Assembly: GCF_033568475.1 (NCBI RefSeq)
Contig: NC_133123.1
Coordinates: forward strand, 155,821,753 to 155,885,752
Length of the DNA stretch: 64,000 bases
Direction of reading: 5' to 3'
Origin: Henckelia pumila
Lineage: Eukaryota > Streptophyta > Magnoliopsida > Lamiales > Gesneriaceae
Below are positions 34,220-46,495 of this stretch, in pieces; position 1 is the stretch's first letter, and the number at the start of each line of letters is the position of its first letter. The position numbers were made by a program, and so were the translations under genes. Below the pieces are notes generated by a model. The model worked only from the letters and a program-made list of their open reading frames with translations. It made no database searches and was not told where the DNA came from.

Positions 34220-34550
34220 AACATTGAAAAGGGCTAAATCTACTTCACCTATTTCACGGCCAATGGATGAGCCATCTCCATTAAGACTCACACTGCCCAG
34301 TTTCTTGAAATATCTCTCTCGCTTGTGAAGCTTGGGTTTTCTCTGCCCGTTCTCGGTTGCGTTGCGTATCTGATTTATAACATAACATTTGAAAAAAGGG
34401 ATAGTTTCAGTCTTGTTGATGTGCGCATTGTGGGTGAAAGCCCTCGTACTTCCCATTCCTTTGCAGGGCGTTTTCTGGGTGGGTGGTAGGTAGGTGAAGA
34501 ATGAAGACGATCCATCTCGGACTCGGTTGATTCTATTTATATACATGAAA
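34220..34550 (-). other. Possible 5' end of an unknown transcript
   Basis: On the minus strand a TATATAAATAG box (34536-34546) is followed about 30 bases later by CCGAGATGGATCGTC and a short frame. An exon-like block follows after a TATAAATCAG acceptor-like site (about 34376), reading RKPKLHKRERYFKKLGSVSL, and then ends at a GAAATAG/GTGAAG donor-like site. It could be the promoter and first exons of an unknown gene or another captured fragment. I do not recognise a family and found no continuation. Confidence 0.3.
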
Positions 34551-34559
34551 ATTGCATAT

Positions 34560-35208
34560 ATCACGACTTTAAAATTTCAAATTCGTTGATAACTATTTAT
34601 GAAACATACACACATTTTTTAATTAAAAATCGACAAAAATATTCTTATTTAAATAAATAATTAAATTAATTTTGGTTTATAATTCTATATTTAATTGAAT
34701 AAAATAACAAAATTTTATTTAAATAAATATGAAAATTGTATATAATTATTTTATCATAATATTTATCATACACAAAATATATTTTAATATTAAATTATCT
34801 TATTTAATGCAGTTTAGTCATTTTTTTTATTCAAAAGTGGGTGTATGCTACAAATCTAGAATCACAGGGGCTTCTAGCTCAAAATATTTTCATGGAGATT
34901 ATCAGCAAACACGGGATTTCATAGGGATGATATATGCAATTTTTCCTTATATATATAACGGAGGGCGATTGCTTCTTTTTCCTTTTCGAATTATTTAATT
35001 ACGTTATTTTATTTGACTATGATTTTAAAATATAACCTTCTAGCATATATGTGATAATTAAATTAGAAGAAATTTGAAATATGGATTTTTTATCGCCAAA
35101 AAAATTAATTTGATCAATCACGATTATATATATATATATTGAATATTAAATTTAAAATTTCATCAACGCAAATATCTGAGAAATATCCAAAATATCTTAA
35201 TTTTTTGT
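34560..35208. other. AT-rich spacer, no gene seen
   Basis: No coherent frame or known repeat edges. Confidence 0.6.
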
Positions 35209-35580
35209 ATGCATCGCCCCTCTACATATATTTTCGATCCTAACACAAACATCTTTACATTTTCTACGTGTTCGGTTCTTGGAAATGATGACATTTCATC
35301 TTGTCCTACATAATGTTGGAGTCTCCATATGACATGGTTGTTACAATTTCATACTTAACTAATGTTTTAACCAAAGAACATACTGATTCTCTCATGTCAC
35401 TGCAAAATAGGAAACATGAGTGCCACCTTTGAGTATACTTCCCTCAAGATACCGTGAGTGAATGATTGACATGCGATTTCCTCTCAAATCTATCTTTTAT
35501 CACTTTTTTTTATATTAAATTCTAGTCCATCCATGCATGAGCGTTGCGTACACACACATATACATATAAAAATTTGTGTT
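35209..35580. repeat. Dispersed repeat, copy 3
   Basis: Matches 11809-12346 from GCATCGCCCCTCTACA to the ATACATATAAAAATTTGTGTT end, but without the 151-bp insert. A TTTTGCAG/TGACATGAGAGAATC junction on the minus strand looks like a splice acceptor. Confidence 0.8.
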
Positions 35581-36100
35581 AATCTCGGTATAACTTATCT
35601 TATCTAATTTTGCGTTCTTCACGACATATTATTTATCCATCTATTAATTATTTATTTTACATCAATCAAATCATTAATTATTTATATTACATCAATCAAA
35701 TTATTGAATTTAAATTATTATATTACCCCTTATAAATAATATATTCATATTTTATTTATTGTTAAAAGGATAAAATGATAATTTATCATCTTTATATAAA
35801 ATTTAATCAATCAAATCAAATAAATTATAATCTTTCAATCAAATCAAAAACTATATTAACTATCATTTCTTATTTATTACATTACATTACTTATCTATAT
35901 ATTATTTATTCTATCACTCAAACCAAACGGAGTGGACCAAGAAGAGCTTCGTCGTATTCCAAGAGGTATTTCCAACTTTTGAATGAAAAAAAAAAAATCA
36001 AAGGAGAAACTTGATTATATTCAAATTTCGAGACAAAGAAAATACTAAAATTTCGTCACCTTTTTTAAAATTTCAAAATTATTAATGTAGCAAATCGATG
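35581..36100. other. AT-rich spacer, no gene seen
   Basis: Nothing recognised other than AT-rich sequence. Confidence 0.6.
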
Positions 36101-36109
36101 TGTAGGTTT

Positions 36110-36430
36110 TTGTTTGGGAAAATTATAAATTTAGTTCAATATGTTTGTCACTTTGCGATTTTGGTTTTTTATGTTTTCACATTTCAGTTTTAGTCCTGCA
36201 TGTTTTGATTTTTGGCAATTTCGGTCTTTTTTTTTTCGAAAATGCTTACATGACACTGTACACGTCATCTCCACATCAACACTGAATTGGTGCTACGTCA
36301 GCACCACGTTGGAAAAAAAAAAACTAAAATTGCCAAAAAAATAAAGATAGCGGACTAAAATTAAAATCTAAAAATATAAAAGACTGAAATCATAAAATGA
36401 CAAACATAACGAACCAAAAAAACAATTTTC
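36110..36430. mobile_element. MITE, TTTAGTCC/GTTTGTCACTTTG family, copy 1
   Basis: Inverted arms: TATGTTTGTCACTTTGCGAT at the left pairs with ATCATAAAATGACAAACATA at the right, and TTTTAGTCC words appear in both orientations around a short core with CACATCAACACTGAATTGGTG. A related copy is at 46496-46806. It ends about 230 bases before the BCCP start codon, so it borders the gene's promoter. Confidence 0.75.
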
Positions 36431-36439
36431 TTTAGTTGA

Positions 36440-36660
36440 ACCAGCCGTTGAATAGAGAGGGAACAGCAAGAGGCTGATTTTTAAAACGCTGTCGTTTTCG
36501 TTCCACTTCGTGCGCATCGCCCACTCTCCTATACAGAACAGATACTTCCTTTTTTCTTCAGTTTTCTCGTCCATTTCTCTCTACAAAAACCTCCATATTT
36601 CACCTCAAATTCATTCTCACTTCTCAGATTTGATACATTTTTCTGTAGGATCGGTAATTG
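36440..36660 (+). promoter_or_regulatory. Promoter and 5' UTR side of BCCP
   Basis: A pyrimidine-rich, transcript-like stretch (TTCTCTCTACAAAAACC, TTCTCACTTCTCAG) precedes the ATG, typical of plant 5' UTRs. No clear TATA box at a fixed distance. Confidence 0.4.
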
Positions 36661-39215
36661 ATGGCTTCTTTCGGCGTCCCATGTCCGAAAATCTCGCCTC
36701 TGCCAGCTGCTTCATTGCAGCAGACCGCCGCTGACGGTCTGCCCCGCATTACGTTATTTTCTCGGTCCGATGCCAGATCGATGCTTCCTAGATTGCAGGT
36801 TTTGTTGGTTCTTTTTTTTTTTTGGTTGATTTGTTAAAGATTTGTTTTTTATTCGTTGTTGGAATTAATGTTTACGTTCGTCGCATGCACATTTTTTTTT
36901 TGGATTTTTAGATATCGTAATCATTTGGGTTAACTGGAGTAATATGGTATTAATCATGAATAATTTGATGGTCGTAGCTTTTTTTTTTTTTTGGCTTGCC
37001 TGTGCTAAAAAGTTGTCGAATTGGTGGAGACTGGAGCGCAACCATTTATTGATTCGGCAATTGTTGTCGCGACATTAACGATGCATTGCATATCACCTCC
37101 TTTTTGTACCATATTTGTACTTAAATGCCGCTAAAACCTTTAGGCTTTAAGATGTGAGTATGATTGTACACCACCTACCTTGTGCCTGTCATCTGAAAAA
37201 TGGACGTGGTGTTTAAGCTTGCACTTTATGACTGAAGATTGAGGAAATACTCGAAGATAATTAATATGCTGATTTTGATTAGTATTGCCGAAGTTTTACC
37301 TCCCTGCTCTTTCATTTTTTCCAGCAGGCGCGTAGCCAGAGCCTGTCAGATTCCTTTAAGGTTTGTGCTCAATTGAACGAGGTAAAGTGAACACAGCTTT
37401 TAATTCTTCTTCTCCTTTTTAAGCATTTGTCGTGATGTTGCCTTGAACTTGATCCAAGATTACTCCTTGTCAAGGTTGCCATTGAGAAGTCATCAAATTC
37501 TATTCCAGCTGCAGAGGCATTGTCAATCAAAAAATCTGGAGAGAAAAGTGTAGTTCCAGATGCATCATCTCTTTCAGTTTTTATGAGCCAAGTGTCAGAC
37601 CTTGTCAAGTGAGTGAAGCATTTTTCATAAACATTATACAACTTTCTGATTCAGTTAAATTGAAATTTTGATTTGGTTTGAAATGGTCAGGCTTGTGGAT
37701 TCAAGGGATATTGTGGAACTGCAGCTTAAGCAGATGGACTGTGAACTTATCGTAAGAAAAAAGGAAGCACTGCCACAACCATCAATTGCAGCCCCTGTTG
37801 TTGCACCTCCTCCATACCAGGCTATGATTCCACCACAACTGCCTCCTGCACATGTTCCTGCTCCTGCGAGTTCTGTTCCATCTACTCCAGCTTCACTGCC
37901 GGCACCACCTGCACCAGCAAAACCAAAGTCATCACATCCTCCATTCAAATGTCCAATGGCTGGAAACTTTTATCGTTCTTCTGCTCCTGGTGCACCAGCT
38001 TTTGTGAAGGTTTATGCTTATTTTTGCCGCTATATTCGTGCATGAACTTTCGTGCTTCCGGCTTGGTTAATGTTGGTTTTTTACTGAAACCTGAGTTGGC
38101 TGTTCAATTTGAATTGTACAATTCAATAGTGCCTCTTGTAAATGTTCTTTTATGTTCTATGGTTGTTTCCACTTTCCAGTCCTTACTTTGTCAACCTCAG
38201 CTCTAGATTATCTTTGATGTTCTAAACTATAGCTCGTGTCATAGGCTTTAGCATTCGTGCAAACTATATAAAATCAACACCTCTTTGCTGCACCGCCTAA
38301 TTAATTTCCTGTGCTTCCTTGTGTTTTTTTTCCCACTTTGTTCTGTCTTATTATTGTTTTTACATATACCTTCCGTTCACATATGTTTCTGTACATTGTA
38401 ATTTACAATTTATTTTTCTAGGTTGGGGATAAGATCCAGAAAGGACAGGTTATTTGCATCATTGAGGCCATGAAATTAATGAATGAGATTGAGGTGAGCA
38501 GCTATCCTCTTACTACTCTAAATATTTATGTTCTACTCTTTTTTTGTTCGCAAGTACTCATGATGAAACCACCAGTGGTTGGAATTGAGAGAATGCTCAA
38601 CTTAGGTGACTCAGCAGGAGCATTATTTTATGCTCATGCTTAATATCGTAGATGTCATTGTCAATTCTTACTCTGGTACCGGAAAGTGACTTGATATTAA
38701 GTTGAACTTTAGAATTTACTGAGCTATGGAGTAGAAATGCCGTTTAACACTGGTGCCATCATGACTGGTAACTGAGCTATGGAGTAAAAAGTCTAATTTT
38801 CTAAGTCTGATGCAAGTTGGAGATTTAGCATTTTATTGAAGCTTAATCATTTTCGTAACTTTTTAATGCACTACTTAACTTTCTGTGCAAACTGTGCTGT
38901 TTTGGTCTTTAATTAATACATCTTTATGGTTCATCTTATATTTTCAGGCCGATCAATCTGGCACTGTGGTTGACATACTTGTAGAAGATGGAAAACCAGT
39001 CAGCGTGGATTTGGTATCTCCTTTTCTCTTCTCCCCTCTTTTCCCATACACCCTTTCATTCGATTTCGTGCTTCTGATAATGGAGCTTTTAAAGAATCAC
39101 CGCATGACCATGATATAATGCCTATTTATATTGGGCATTAATTTGAAGTTATCTCTGATTCATTGTCATGACACTCTTATCTCCTTTGCAGCCGTTATTT
39201 ATCATTGAGCCATGA
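36661..39215 (+). CDS. BCCP: Biotin carboxyl carrier protein of plastid acetyl-CoA carboxylase (seven exons)
   Basis: Exons 36661-36798, 37325-37381, 37475-37608, 37691-38009, 38422-38493, 38948-39013 and 39192-39215, all with GT/AG borders, give 269 residues. The N-terminus MASFGVPCPKISPLPAASLQ looks like a plastid transit peptide. The middle is a Pro/Ala-rich linker (about 134-190). The C-terminal biotinyl domain contains CPMAGNFYRS and the biotin attachment motif EAMKLMNEIE with Lys234, and ends PLFIIEP as in other plant BCCPs. In the plastid, BCCP carries biotin between the biotin carboxylase and carboxyltransferase parts of heteromeric acetyl-CoA carboxylase, making malonyl-CoA for fatty acid synthesis. 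Exon 2 follows a CAGCAG double acceptor, so variants with one residue more or less are possible. It lies between repeat-rich stretches but is intact. Confidence 0.95.
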
Positions 39216-40190
39216 GGAACCAAATTCATTGAGGAACAGTAATTCAAGTTAGAGAATACGACCAAGCTCAGTCTTTTTTTTGTTATTCGTTATGAAAATA
39301 GGACAACAGTATTTTTGCAATAATAGTGTATTTATCTCGGGTTGCTGCAGTTGTTTGGAACTAAATAATGCTTAGTTTTTTGCTACAAAGGTGTAGGCGT
39401 TTTCTTTTCTGTGATACTGATTGCTGCCTCTTTCTTTATGCTAATGTTTTGTAAAATTCAAAGGGAATTATAAATACTTACTTTAATGAACAGTGGTGCC
39501 CTTCAATTTTCTGTCGAAGAAAGAAGAAAGTTTAGTTCTAATTGGCACTTGACATTCGTAGTTTCCATCACTAGTCAGAATTATATTCGATTTTTTTTAT
39601 GATAGTTTTCTTCAAGTAAAAGTGGTTATCAACCCCTGAAACTATAAGTATTTAATAAATTCAAAACTTGTCAAAGATGGTTGAAGAGACATAGCCAAAT
39701 ACTTGAGGATATTCGAAAATATTTGGGGCTCAAATCTCTCATGAAATTGTTATACCAATCAATTTTGGGTGGCAGATTTTCGATCCGATTTGACTCATAG
39801 ACAATAATATTGTTTTATATTTAAAGTAGTATTTTTCATTGAAAATATAGATCAGATTGAAAATTCGTGAGGTGGTGTCATAAGAGAGCTGCTCAATTGA
39901 TATAGACTCGTGAGGTGTGTCATAAGAGAGCTACTCATTTTTGGAAGTGGGTGTAAATAAGCTACTCATCGCATAAACTAAATAAGCTTTATGTTGTTCA
40001 CATAAAGGGTAAAAAGAAAATAACTTTTTGGAACTTGACATAACACATTCAACCATGAATTTGAGTATTTGCCACATTTTTTATGCATCCCTATATATGT
40101 TAAGAACAGTGTTATTAATATTCTTTAATATGAAAAAACAACAGGACCATATTTGAAGTTAAAATTGGATAAGATAAAACCTAAATATTA
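39216..40190. other. BCCP 3' region and spacer
   Basis: The first 250-300 bases probably hold the BCCP 3' UTR. The rest up to the end of the convergent UGT gene is AT-rich, with two near-copies of GAGGTGxTGTCATAAGAGAGC near 39870-39930. Confidence 0.5.
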
Positions 40191-40197
40191 GAGGTCT

Positions 40198-41698
40198 TCA
40201 TAATTTCTTGAGGTGATCAACAAACTTTTCAAAGTTCTTGAGAGATGAACCCTCTTCACTCCCACTACTCTTCAAAGCCAATTCCTTCATTTTCAATGCA
40301 TTGCTCCTCAAATCAACATCACCAGTCACCATCTGAATCTTGTTCTTGATTTCATATCTTGATCTGATCCCATTTTCATCTGCACAAATCCTTAATCCGA
40401 TCTTCCACTTGTCACACACATAGTTCTGGTTATGAAACTGATCAGCAAAGTAAGGCCAACACAGAAATGGCACCCCCATGCTCACTCCCTCCATTGTCGA
40501 ATTCCATCCGCAATGTGTCAAGAAACAGGCAACAGAAGAATGAGACAAAACCTTTTCTTGAGGTGCCCATTCAACAATCTTCCCAATCCCACAACCTATT
40601 CTCTCCAAGAACCCAGTGGGGTATTCAGCTCGTGCGCCATTGGCTATATCTGACCTCACGATCCATAGAAAGGGCCGGCCGGATAATTCAAGCCCGAGTG
40701 CTAGTTCATCCAGCTGCTGCTGAGAGAAGACAGCTATGCTTCCGAATGAAACGTAGATCACTGAGGCTGCTGGTTTGCTGTTTAACCAGGCTAAACAGGA
40801 CTCGTCCTGAGTACGAAAGCTACCAGAATAGTTTGATGAAGATTTGGAGTGACTAGGGTTGAGCAATGGACCAATAGGCAGCAATCTTGAGTTCAGATCA
40901 CAAGCTGTGGATTCAAGATCGTAGAAGGTGTTGCAAAGGATCGACTTAGCTTGATTTCCGGTCTTTACGGCATCTAAAGAACATTCAAATAAGATCTTTT
41001 GCATCCCCAAGTCAACAGGGAAGCTCCAAGATAGTTCATCCTTTCCCCAGGCAGGGATATTACTTGACAGGCTGATTGTTTCAGGTTTTGTCACCACTGT
41101 ACCTGAGGTGAAAGAAATCTTTCAACTCTGTTGAGCTCAAATTTTGAAATGCAAAAACAAGAGACAAACAAGTGAGCAGCTACCTACCATTAACATCAAG
41201 ATTTCTTCCTTCAACAAGCTCGGGAATATGAAGCACCAGGGCCAATCCAGCAGCCGAAGCCGGCGTGAAAACGATAGGTTCAGCTCCCATTTTCTCAGCA
41301 ATCTCCAGAACCCAACCGACCGTTATATCGGCAATGATGCAACTAACAGGCTCCTCAACATTCTCACGATTGATCCTCCCTATCAAATCCGTCAAAGAAT
41401 CTGCCATCGTCCCTCTGAGGCTTTCGATGAGCTTGAAAACGTCATTTCGATCATCTTCGGAAGACAGGCCATCTGGGATTGAGGTCAGTACTATGTTGTT
41501 AGTGTTATGGTCTTGGTTCTCGGATGACACGAACGTGGATTCAAGAATCTTGGAATGTATATTGTGTATATTGACGAAAGTAACTTTGATCCCGCGATCG
41601 GCGATTCGGCGTGAGAGTTTGGTGAGAGGAGTAACATGCCCTTGAGCTGGGAAAGGCACAGCCAATACATGAGGTTTCTTGGCCTTGAGTGATGCCAT
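40198..41698 (-). CDS. UDP-glycosyltransferase, family 1 (UGT83A-like), two exons
   Basis: Exons 41698-41188 and 41102-40198, with a phase-1 intron of 85 bases (ATG/GTAGGT donor, CCTCAG/GT acceptor), give 471 residues, the usual length. The N-terminal domain has PHVLAVPFPAQGHVTPL with the catalytic His21 and its likely partner Asp124 (CIIADITVGW). The C-terminal domain has a full 44-residue PSPG box at about 349-392 (WAPQEKVLSHSSVACF, then THCGWNST, ending WPYFADQ) that binds UDP-sugar; the final Gln favours UDP-glucose. It is a cytosolic enzyme that transfers glucose to small molecules; the acceptor cannot be read from the sequence. The ATG at 41698 was chosen because upstream codons lack UGT-like sequence. 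Overall layout is closest to the UGT83A group as I know it; the subfamily is not certain. Confidence 0.93.
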
Positions 41699-41773
41699 TA
41701 CTGCTTCTATGTTGCAACTTGAAACAATATGCATGGAATATATATAAGGAGAATTTGTTTCATCTCTAAACAA

Positions 41774-42980
41774 TAACTTAATACATAGTTTTACATTTAG
41801 CTGAAAAATACATTATATTGTTATGAGTGTAGGTTAAATATCGAGTGAATCTATGCTACACTTGGAGAAACATTCTCAATGTTTAGTACGATATATTGAA
41901 AACATAAAATACTAATCGGTCTCGTAAAAAAAGGACCTTTTCTCGCCGCGTAAATATCAAGTATCTATACTATTTATATTACATTGTAATGAGATGAGTA
42001 ACTATCTTAATATCAAGAGGATCTATATATTTTTTTTTTGAAACGAGAATTTATTGTATTTATATTACATTGTTACTGTTAAATTCGTGTACAATTGTTA
42101 TTATTACTACTAAAATTAGGACATCTCGTCGTGTTGTCGACTCACATACGGCACATTTGCATTTCATCAAGCTATTAATGTTTTGTTTTTTTGTCGTTTT
42201 ATTACATTGTATGTTAACTATGTAATAGCGCTATCAATAGACATTATGTGCAAATCCAATTTGTTTTATTTCCTTTGTCTTCTAAACTATATCTTTTTGT
42301 AAACACGCTACATGATGTAGACTCGAGAAGTTAATAATTGAATCCATCGAATTCCCAGCATTGGAATTCTCGAAAACTTTATTTCTAGAGCAACTACACT
42401 TGTTTTTATAAAATATTATAGATATCGATTCTATTACATAAATCTTTTTAAACCGTACAACGATAGAAATACTGTACCTTGATAGCTGAACAAGAAAGGT
42501 ACGTAGTTATTGTCTTCTACAATTTAGCCTCCCGAAAGTTCCACCAATTAATTGCAAATATTTGGGAATGAATATGATTTTATTGTGTGTATGTTAGTAA
42601 TGATATATATACGATCAATTAATTGCAAATGTTTGGGATGAATATGATCTGAAGTTGATTAAGAATTTGGAAGATTATTGAATAAAATACCAAGAAAAAA
42701 CATGATTTTATTCCATATGATAGCATATTAAACAAAAAGATCTGAAATTGAAATTCGTTAAGATCGAATACGCATATATCTTTCCATGTGGAACACTTGG
42801 AAACCATAATGAATTTTGGTTTGATTTGTAACAAATGTGTCCATTATGACATTTTTTTTTTACCACAAAATTGGTGTTGTGTGGGGGGTGGGGTGGGTTT
42901 TTTTATTTTTTTTATTTTTATGCAGGTTCGATCTCACTTCGGTCGCCCACAATTAATCAAAAATTTAATAACATCTAAGC
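41774..42980. other. AT-rich spacer, no gene seen
   Basis: No gene or well-defined repeat. TA- and T-rich tracts; two similar TTAATTGCAAATxTTTGGGA blocks near 42548 and 42618. Confidence 0.55.
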
Positions 42981-42984
42981 CCTT

Positions 42985-43204
42985 AATATTTTGTAACAAT
43001 GACACGTTTTATCCTTGTAATAGCGAGTTGTTGAGGTCGTTTACATACATACATATAATAGTCCATAAAATTATATCCATATACTAAGGATGCATCATGC
43101 ATGACATGTATACAGTATACATGATCTATTATACGTATTTAATTCGATAATTATTTTGATAGGATAATTTTGTTTTACTTGTAAATTAAATTTATGTTGT
43201 TTTG
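42985..43204. repeat. Duplicated host segment, left part (split by hAT)
   Basis: ATCCATATACTAAGGATG, ATGATCTATTATACG and TAGGATAATTTTGTTTTACT recur at 45245-45440. This copy is cut by the hAT-type element and continues at 44680. Confidence 0.85.
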
Positions 43205-44679
43205 TAGGGATGTAAATGAGCCGAGCCGAGCCGAACAGTATCAGGTTTGGGCTCGGCTCGTTTGACAGAAATAAGGGCTCGAGCTTTTATCATAAGGCTT
43301 GGGCTCGGCTCGTTTAGTATATATAAAAGCTAGGGCTCGGCTCGAGCTCGGCTTGGGCTCGGCTCGTTTATCATATTAAACGAGCCTGGATCGAGTTCGA
43401 CTTGTTTTCAGACTTGTTAAGCAGACTCGTTAAAAAGCTCATTTTCAGGCTCGTTAGTGAGCTCATTTTCGGGTTCGTTAAGCAAGGCTCATTAGCAGGC
43501 TCGTTAAGAAAGCTCAGGCTCGTTAAGTGATCTCGTTAAGCAGGCTTGTTAGCGAGCTCGTTTTCTGGCTCGTCAGACATATAGCAAAGCTCGAGTTTGA
43601 TTTTTTTTTCGATTATAATTTTTCGATCAAATTGACTATAACTTGATTTATAAGCTTACCATGATTTAAAACTTCAACCTCCAACACAACCCAATTTGAA
43701 AAATCCACCAATTTCATTTATCAAAGTTTTCGAGGTTTATGAATTTACAACATCATTACTAACTGCTCAAGTCGTGATATATCTTGAAATCTCCGAATTT
43801 ATTATAGATCAAATTCTAGATGCAAATTTCAACCACAATCCTTCGACTGCTTTCAACGTGTACAAGTTCAATGTACATTATCCTAAGTTATATAGTATTT
43901 TAAAATGTTTTTAAAAAACCACCACACTATTATTTTTTATAATGAGATATAAACATTACTTGTCGATCTGCCAATATATGAAATATTTTATTTAATGATA
44001 TTATATAACTTTATTAAAATGTTGTGCATATATACATATATTGAGTTAACAAGTTATATCTCAACAAATTTAATTTAGATAATTTCACAATTTTTTTTAA
44101 CTAAAATTTTTTAATATCATTTATCTATACATATAATTCTAATTCTCGTAAGACATTTTAAATAAAATTGTTATTTCAGTTCTTTAAAAATGTATTGATT
44201 GAATTGTCATCATTATTAATATTGCATATATAAATATTTTATTTATTGTGTTTTTAAGAAAATTTTAATACAATAGTTTTAAAGTTAAAATAAAAATACA
44301 AATTGTGGCTACATCCTATATATTGTAAATTCATCTTTATTTCAACAAAGTATTATGTTCTAATGAACTCAAACTAGATAAAACGACATAAATTAAATGA
44401 ACATATTCGTGAGCCCTCGAAACGAGCCAAGCCCAAGCTGGAGCTCGCGAGCCTCCTAAACGAGCCGAGCTCGAGCTCGGGCTTCCGAGCCTATTAAAAA
44501 ACATGTTCACGAGCTCACGAGCCGGATATCCTTAAGCTCAAGCTCGGCTCGTGAAAATTGTCGAGCTCAAAATCAAGCCCAGGCTCGGCTCGATAAGCTT
44601 ACCGAACGAGCTCGAACGAGCTTTCTACCGAGCCGAGCTCCGTATAGCTCGCGAACCGTTCGGTTCGTTTACATCCCTA
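43205..44679. mobile_element. hAT-type element with GAGCTCGGCTC-rich arms, 1475 bp
   Basis: Termini TAGGGATGTAAATGAGCC and (reverse complement of the right end) TAGGGATGTAAACGAACC are inverted repeats. Flanking 8-mers TTGTTTTG (43197-43204) and CTGTTTTG (44680-44687) fit an 8-bp hAT target duplication with one mismatch. Both arms are long stretches of repeated GGGCTCGGCTCG, GAGCTCG and CTCGTTAAGC words in opposite orientations. The core is AT-rich with a short frame that does not look like a transposase. Non-autonomous. Confidence 0.88.
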
Positions 44680-44775
44680 CTGTTTTGATAATATCTTCTG
44701 TTTTTAAAATCAGGGATGGTATGATCATCTTATAGTTATATAATGTTCAACATCCTTCAATTATTAAGACTAGCG
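44680..44775. repeat. Duplicated host segment, right part
   Basis: GATAATATCTTCTGTTTTTA, GGGATGGTATGATC and TCAATTATTAAGA recur at about 45430-45500. Confidence 0.75.
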
Positions 44776-45244
44776 TCTGTTGCACGCGATGCGTGCATAT
44801 ATATAATTTTTTTTATGTTAAATAATTTTCATATTATTTTAGAACTCACATCATGAATTAGATATTCAAAATTTTAAGAGTGATAATTATCTAATTTAAA
44901 TTTTTCAAAAAAATATATCTAATCTAAAAATTCAAAAATACAAACAAAGATAGCGAGTGTCATTTTGATAAATAATATTGTTTTTAGTGGCTAAAAAAAG
45001 AGAAGATTATATAAAATGACTAATTTGTCTAATAATTTTGATTTTGTTGAAAATAAGTTAGGATATAATCGTAATTTTATCTCAAGTTTCACCAATCAAT
45101 TAAAAATTAGTTAATTAGAGGGTCTCTACTATAGTAAGATAGTAAGATATTGTAAAGATAGATTTATTCTTAATTTTTTGAAAAAAAGTTCGTGATATAG
45201 AGAAATTCTGAAATTGAATATAGAATGATATAGCAAATTTTATA
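44776..45244. other. AT-rich spacer, no gene seen
   Basis: AT-rich; nothing recognised. Confidence 0.5.
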
Positions 45245-45505
45245 ACAACAATTGCACATTTTATTCTTGTCATAACGAGTTGATGAGATCGTTTACGGCT
45301 ATATATATATATATATATATTCCATAAAATTATATCCATATACTAAGGATGTCAACATGATCTATTATACGCATTTAAATTGATAATCATTTCGATAGGA
45401 TAATTTTGTTTTACTTTTAATTTATGCTGTTTTGATAATATTTTCTGTTTTTTAAATTAGGGAGGGTATGATGTTCAACACCCCTCAATTATTAAGATAT
45501 TGTAA
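45245..45505. repeat. Second copy of the duplicated host segment (empty hAT site)
   Basis: Runs through TTATGCTGTTTTGATAAT without interruption where the other copy carries the 1475-bp hAT element, so it shows the pre-insertion state. It includes a (TA)n tract at 45300-45320. Confidence 0.85.
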
Positions 45506-45707
45506 TTTGTAAAGATAGATTTATTCTAACGTAGGTAAACGCATACGTTAAACATAATAATTTTAACATACTAACTAACAAAACGGTGTTATTTTGTGAG
45601 GCTTTCGATTTTTTTTTTAAACTTTTGTTTTCCTTTTTTAAAAAACCTACGGAAAGCTTCATTTGTTTCTTTGGGAGAAAATCTATAATTTTTCTTCTTT
45701 CTCGTGG

Positions 45708-45744
<37 letters not shown>

Positions 45745-45784
45745 CTATTTATGTTATTTAAATGTAATACACATTATTTTTGTT

Positions 45785-46345
45785 AATGTATGTAAAAAAC
45801 ATTATGGTACACGAACCATTTAAAAATAAATAATTGATACATTATTTTGCTTAAATATGAACAAAAACATATTCATTATTGTATTTTTATCGGTTTGCTA
45901 AAATATATTTTTTTAGATATATCTATGATTTATTTATGAGCATGATTTTATTATTATGTAATTATAATATTTTAATATAAATCAAATAAAAAATATAACT
46001 TATTATATATTTATAAATAAAAATATATTATATTTGAGTATATAATTTATCAATTGATACATTTAAAATTGTTATAGAACGCGTAAGACAATTATTTAGG
46101 ATGATATAATTTTTAAATCATTTAAATTTGTTTTTAAAATTTTTATCAATAAAAAAATTGAAAAATAAAGGGTTAGTTGAATTTATTAAAAAAATAATTG
46201 GATTTAAAATCAATTTTATTAAAGATTAATATTAATTTTTTTTCATATAGTTAATGTATCAATTAAATCATTTATAATATTTTATGTATCAAAATTTCAA
46301 TTTATCAATGTTATGTGTACGAAATAAATTTCAATTAAATCAAAA
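45785..46345. mobile_element. Degenerate relative of the GTACACGAAC long-TIR element
   Basis: TATGGTACACGAACCATTTA near the left and TCAATGTTATGTGTACGAAA near the right are inverted relatives of the arm words of the element at 8261-9559, with an AT-rich core between. Decayed; no target duplication found. Confidence 0.4.
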
Positions 46346-46495
46346 TAATTTTTTTGTCAACTTTAAAGCTCTTTAAAAAGAAGAAAGGAACCTCTAAAAG
46401 AAAATGAAGAAAGTAACTGTTTTTTTTTTTCCAAAATGAAATGAAAAGAATTGTCCAGTTGTGAAAAAAAAAAGGAAAAAAAAAGTTTTAAAAAA

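Noticed and set aside
40467-40856. 129-codon plus-strand frame
   Set aside because: Antisense shadow of the UGT second exon.
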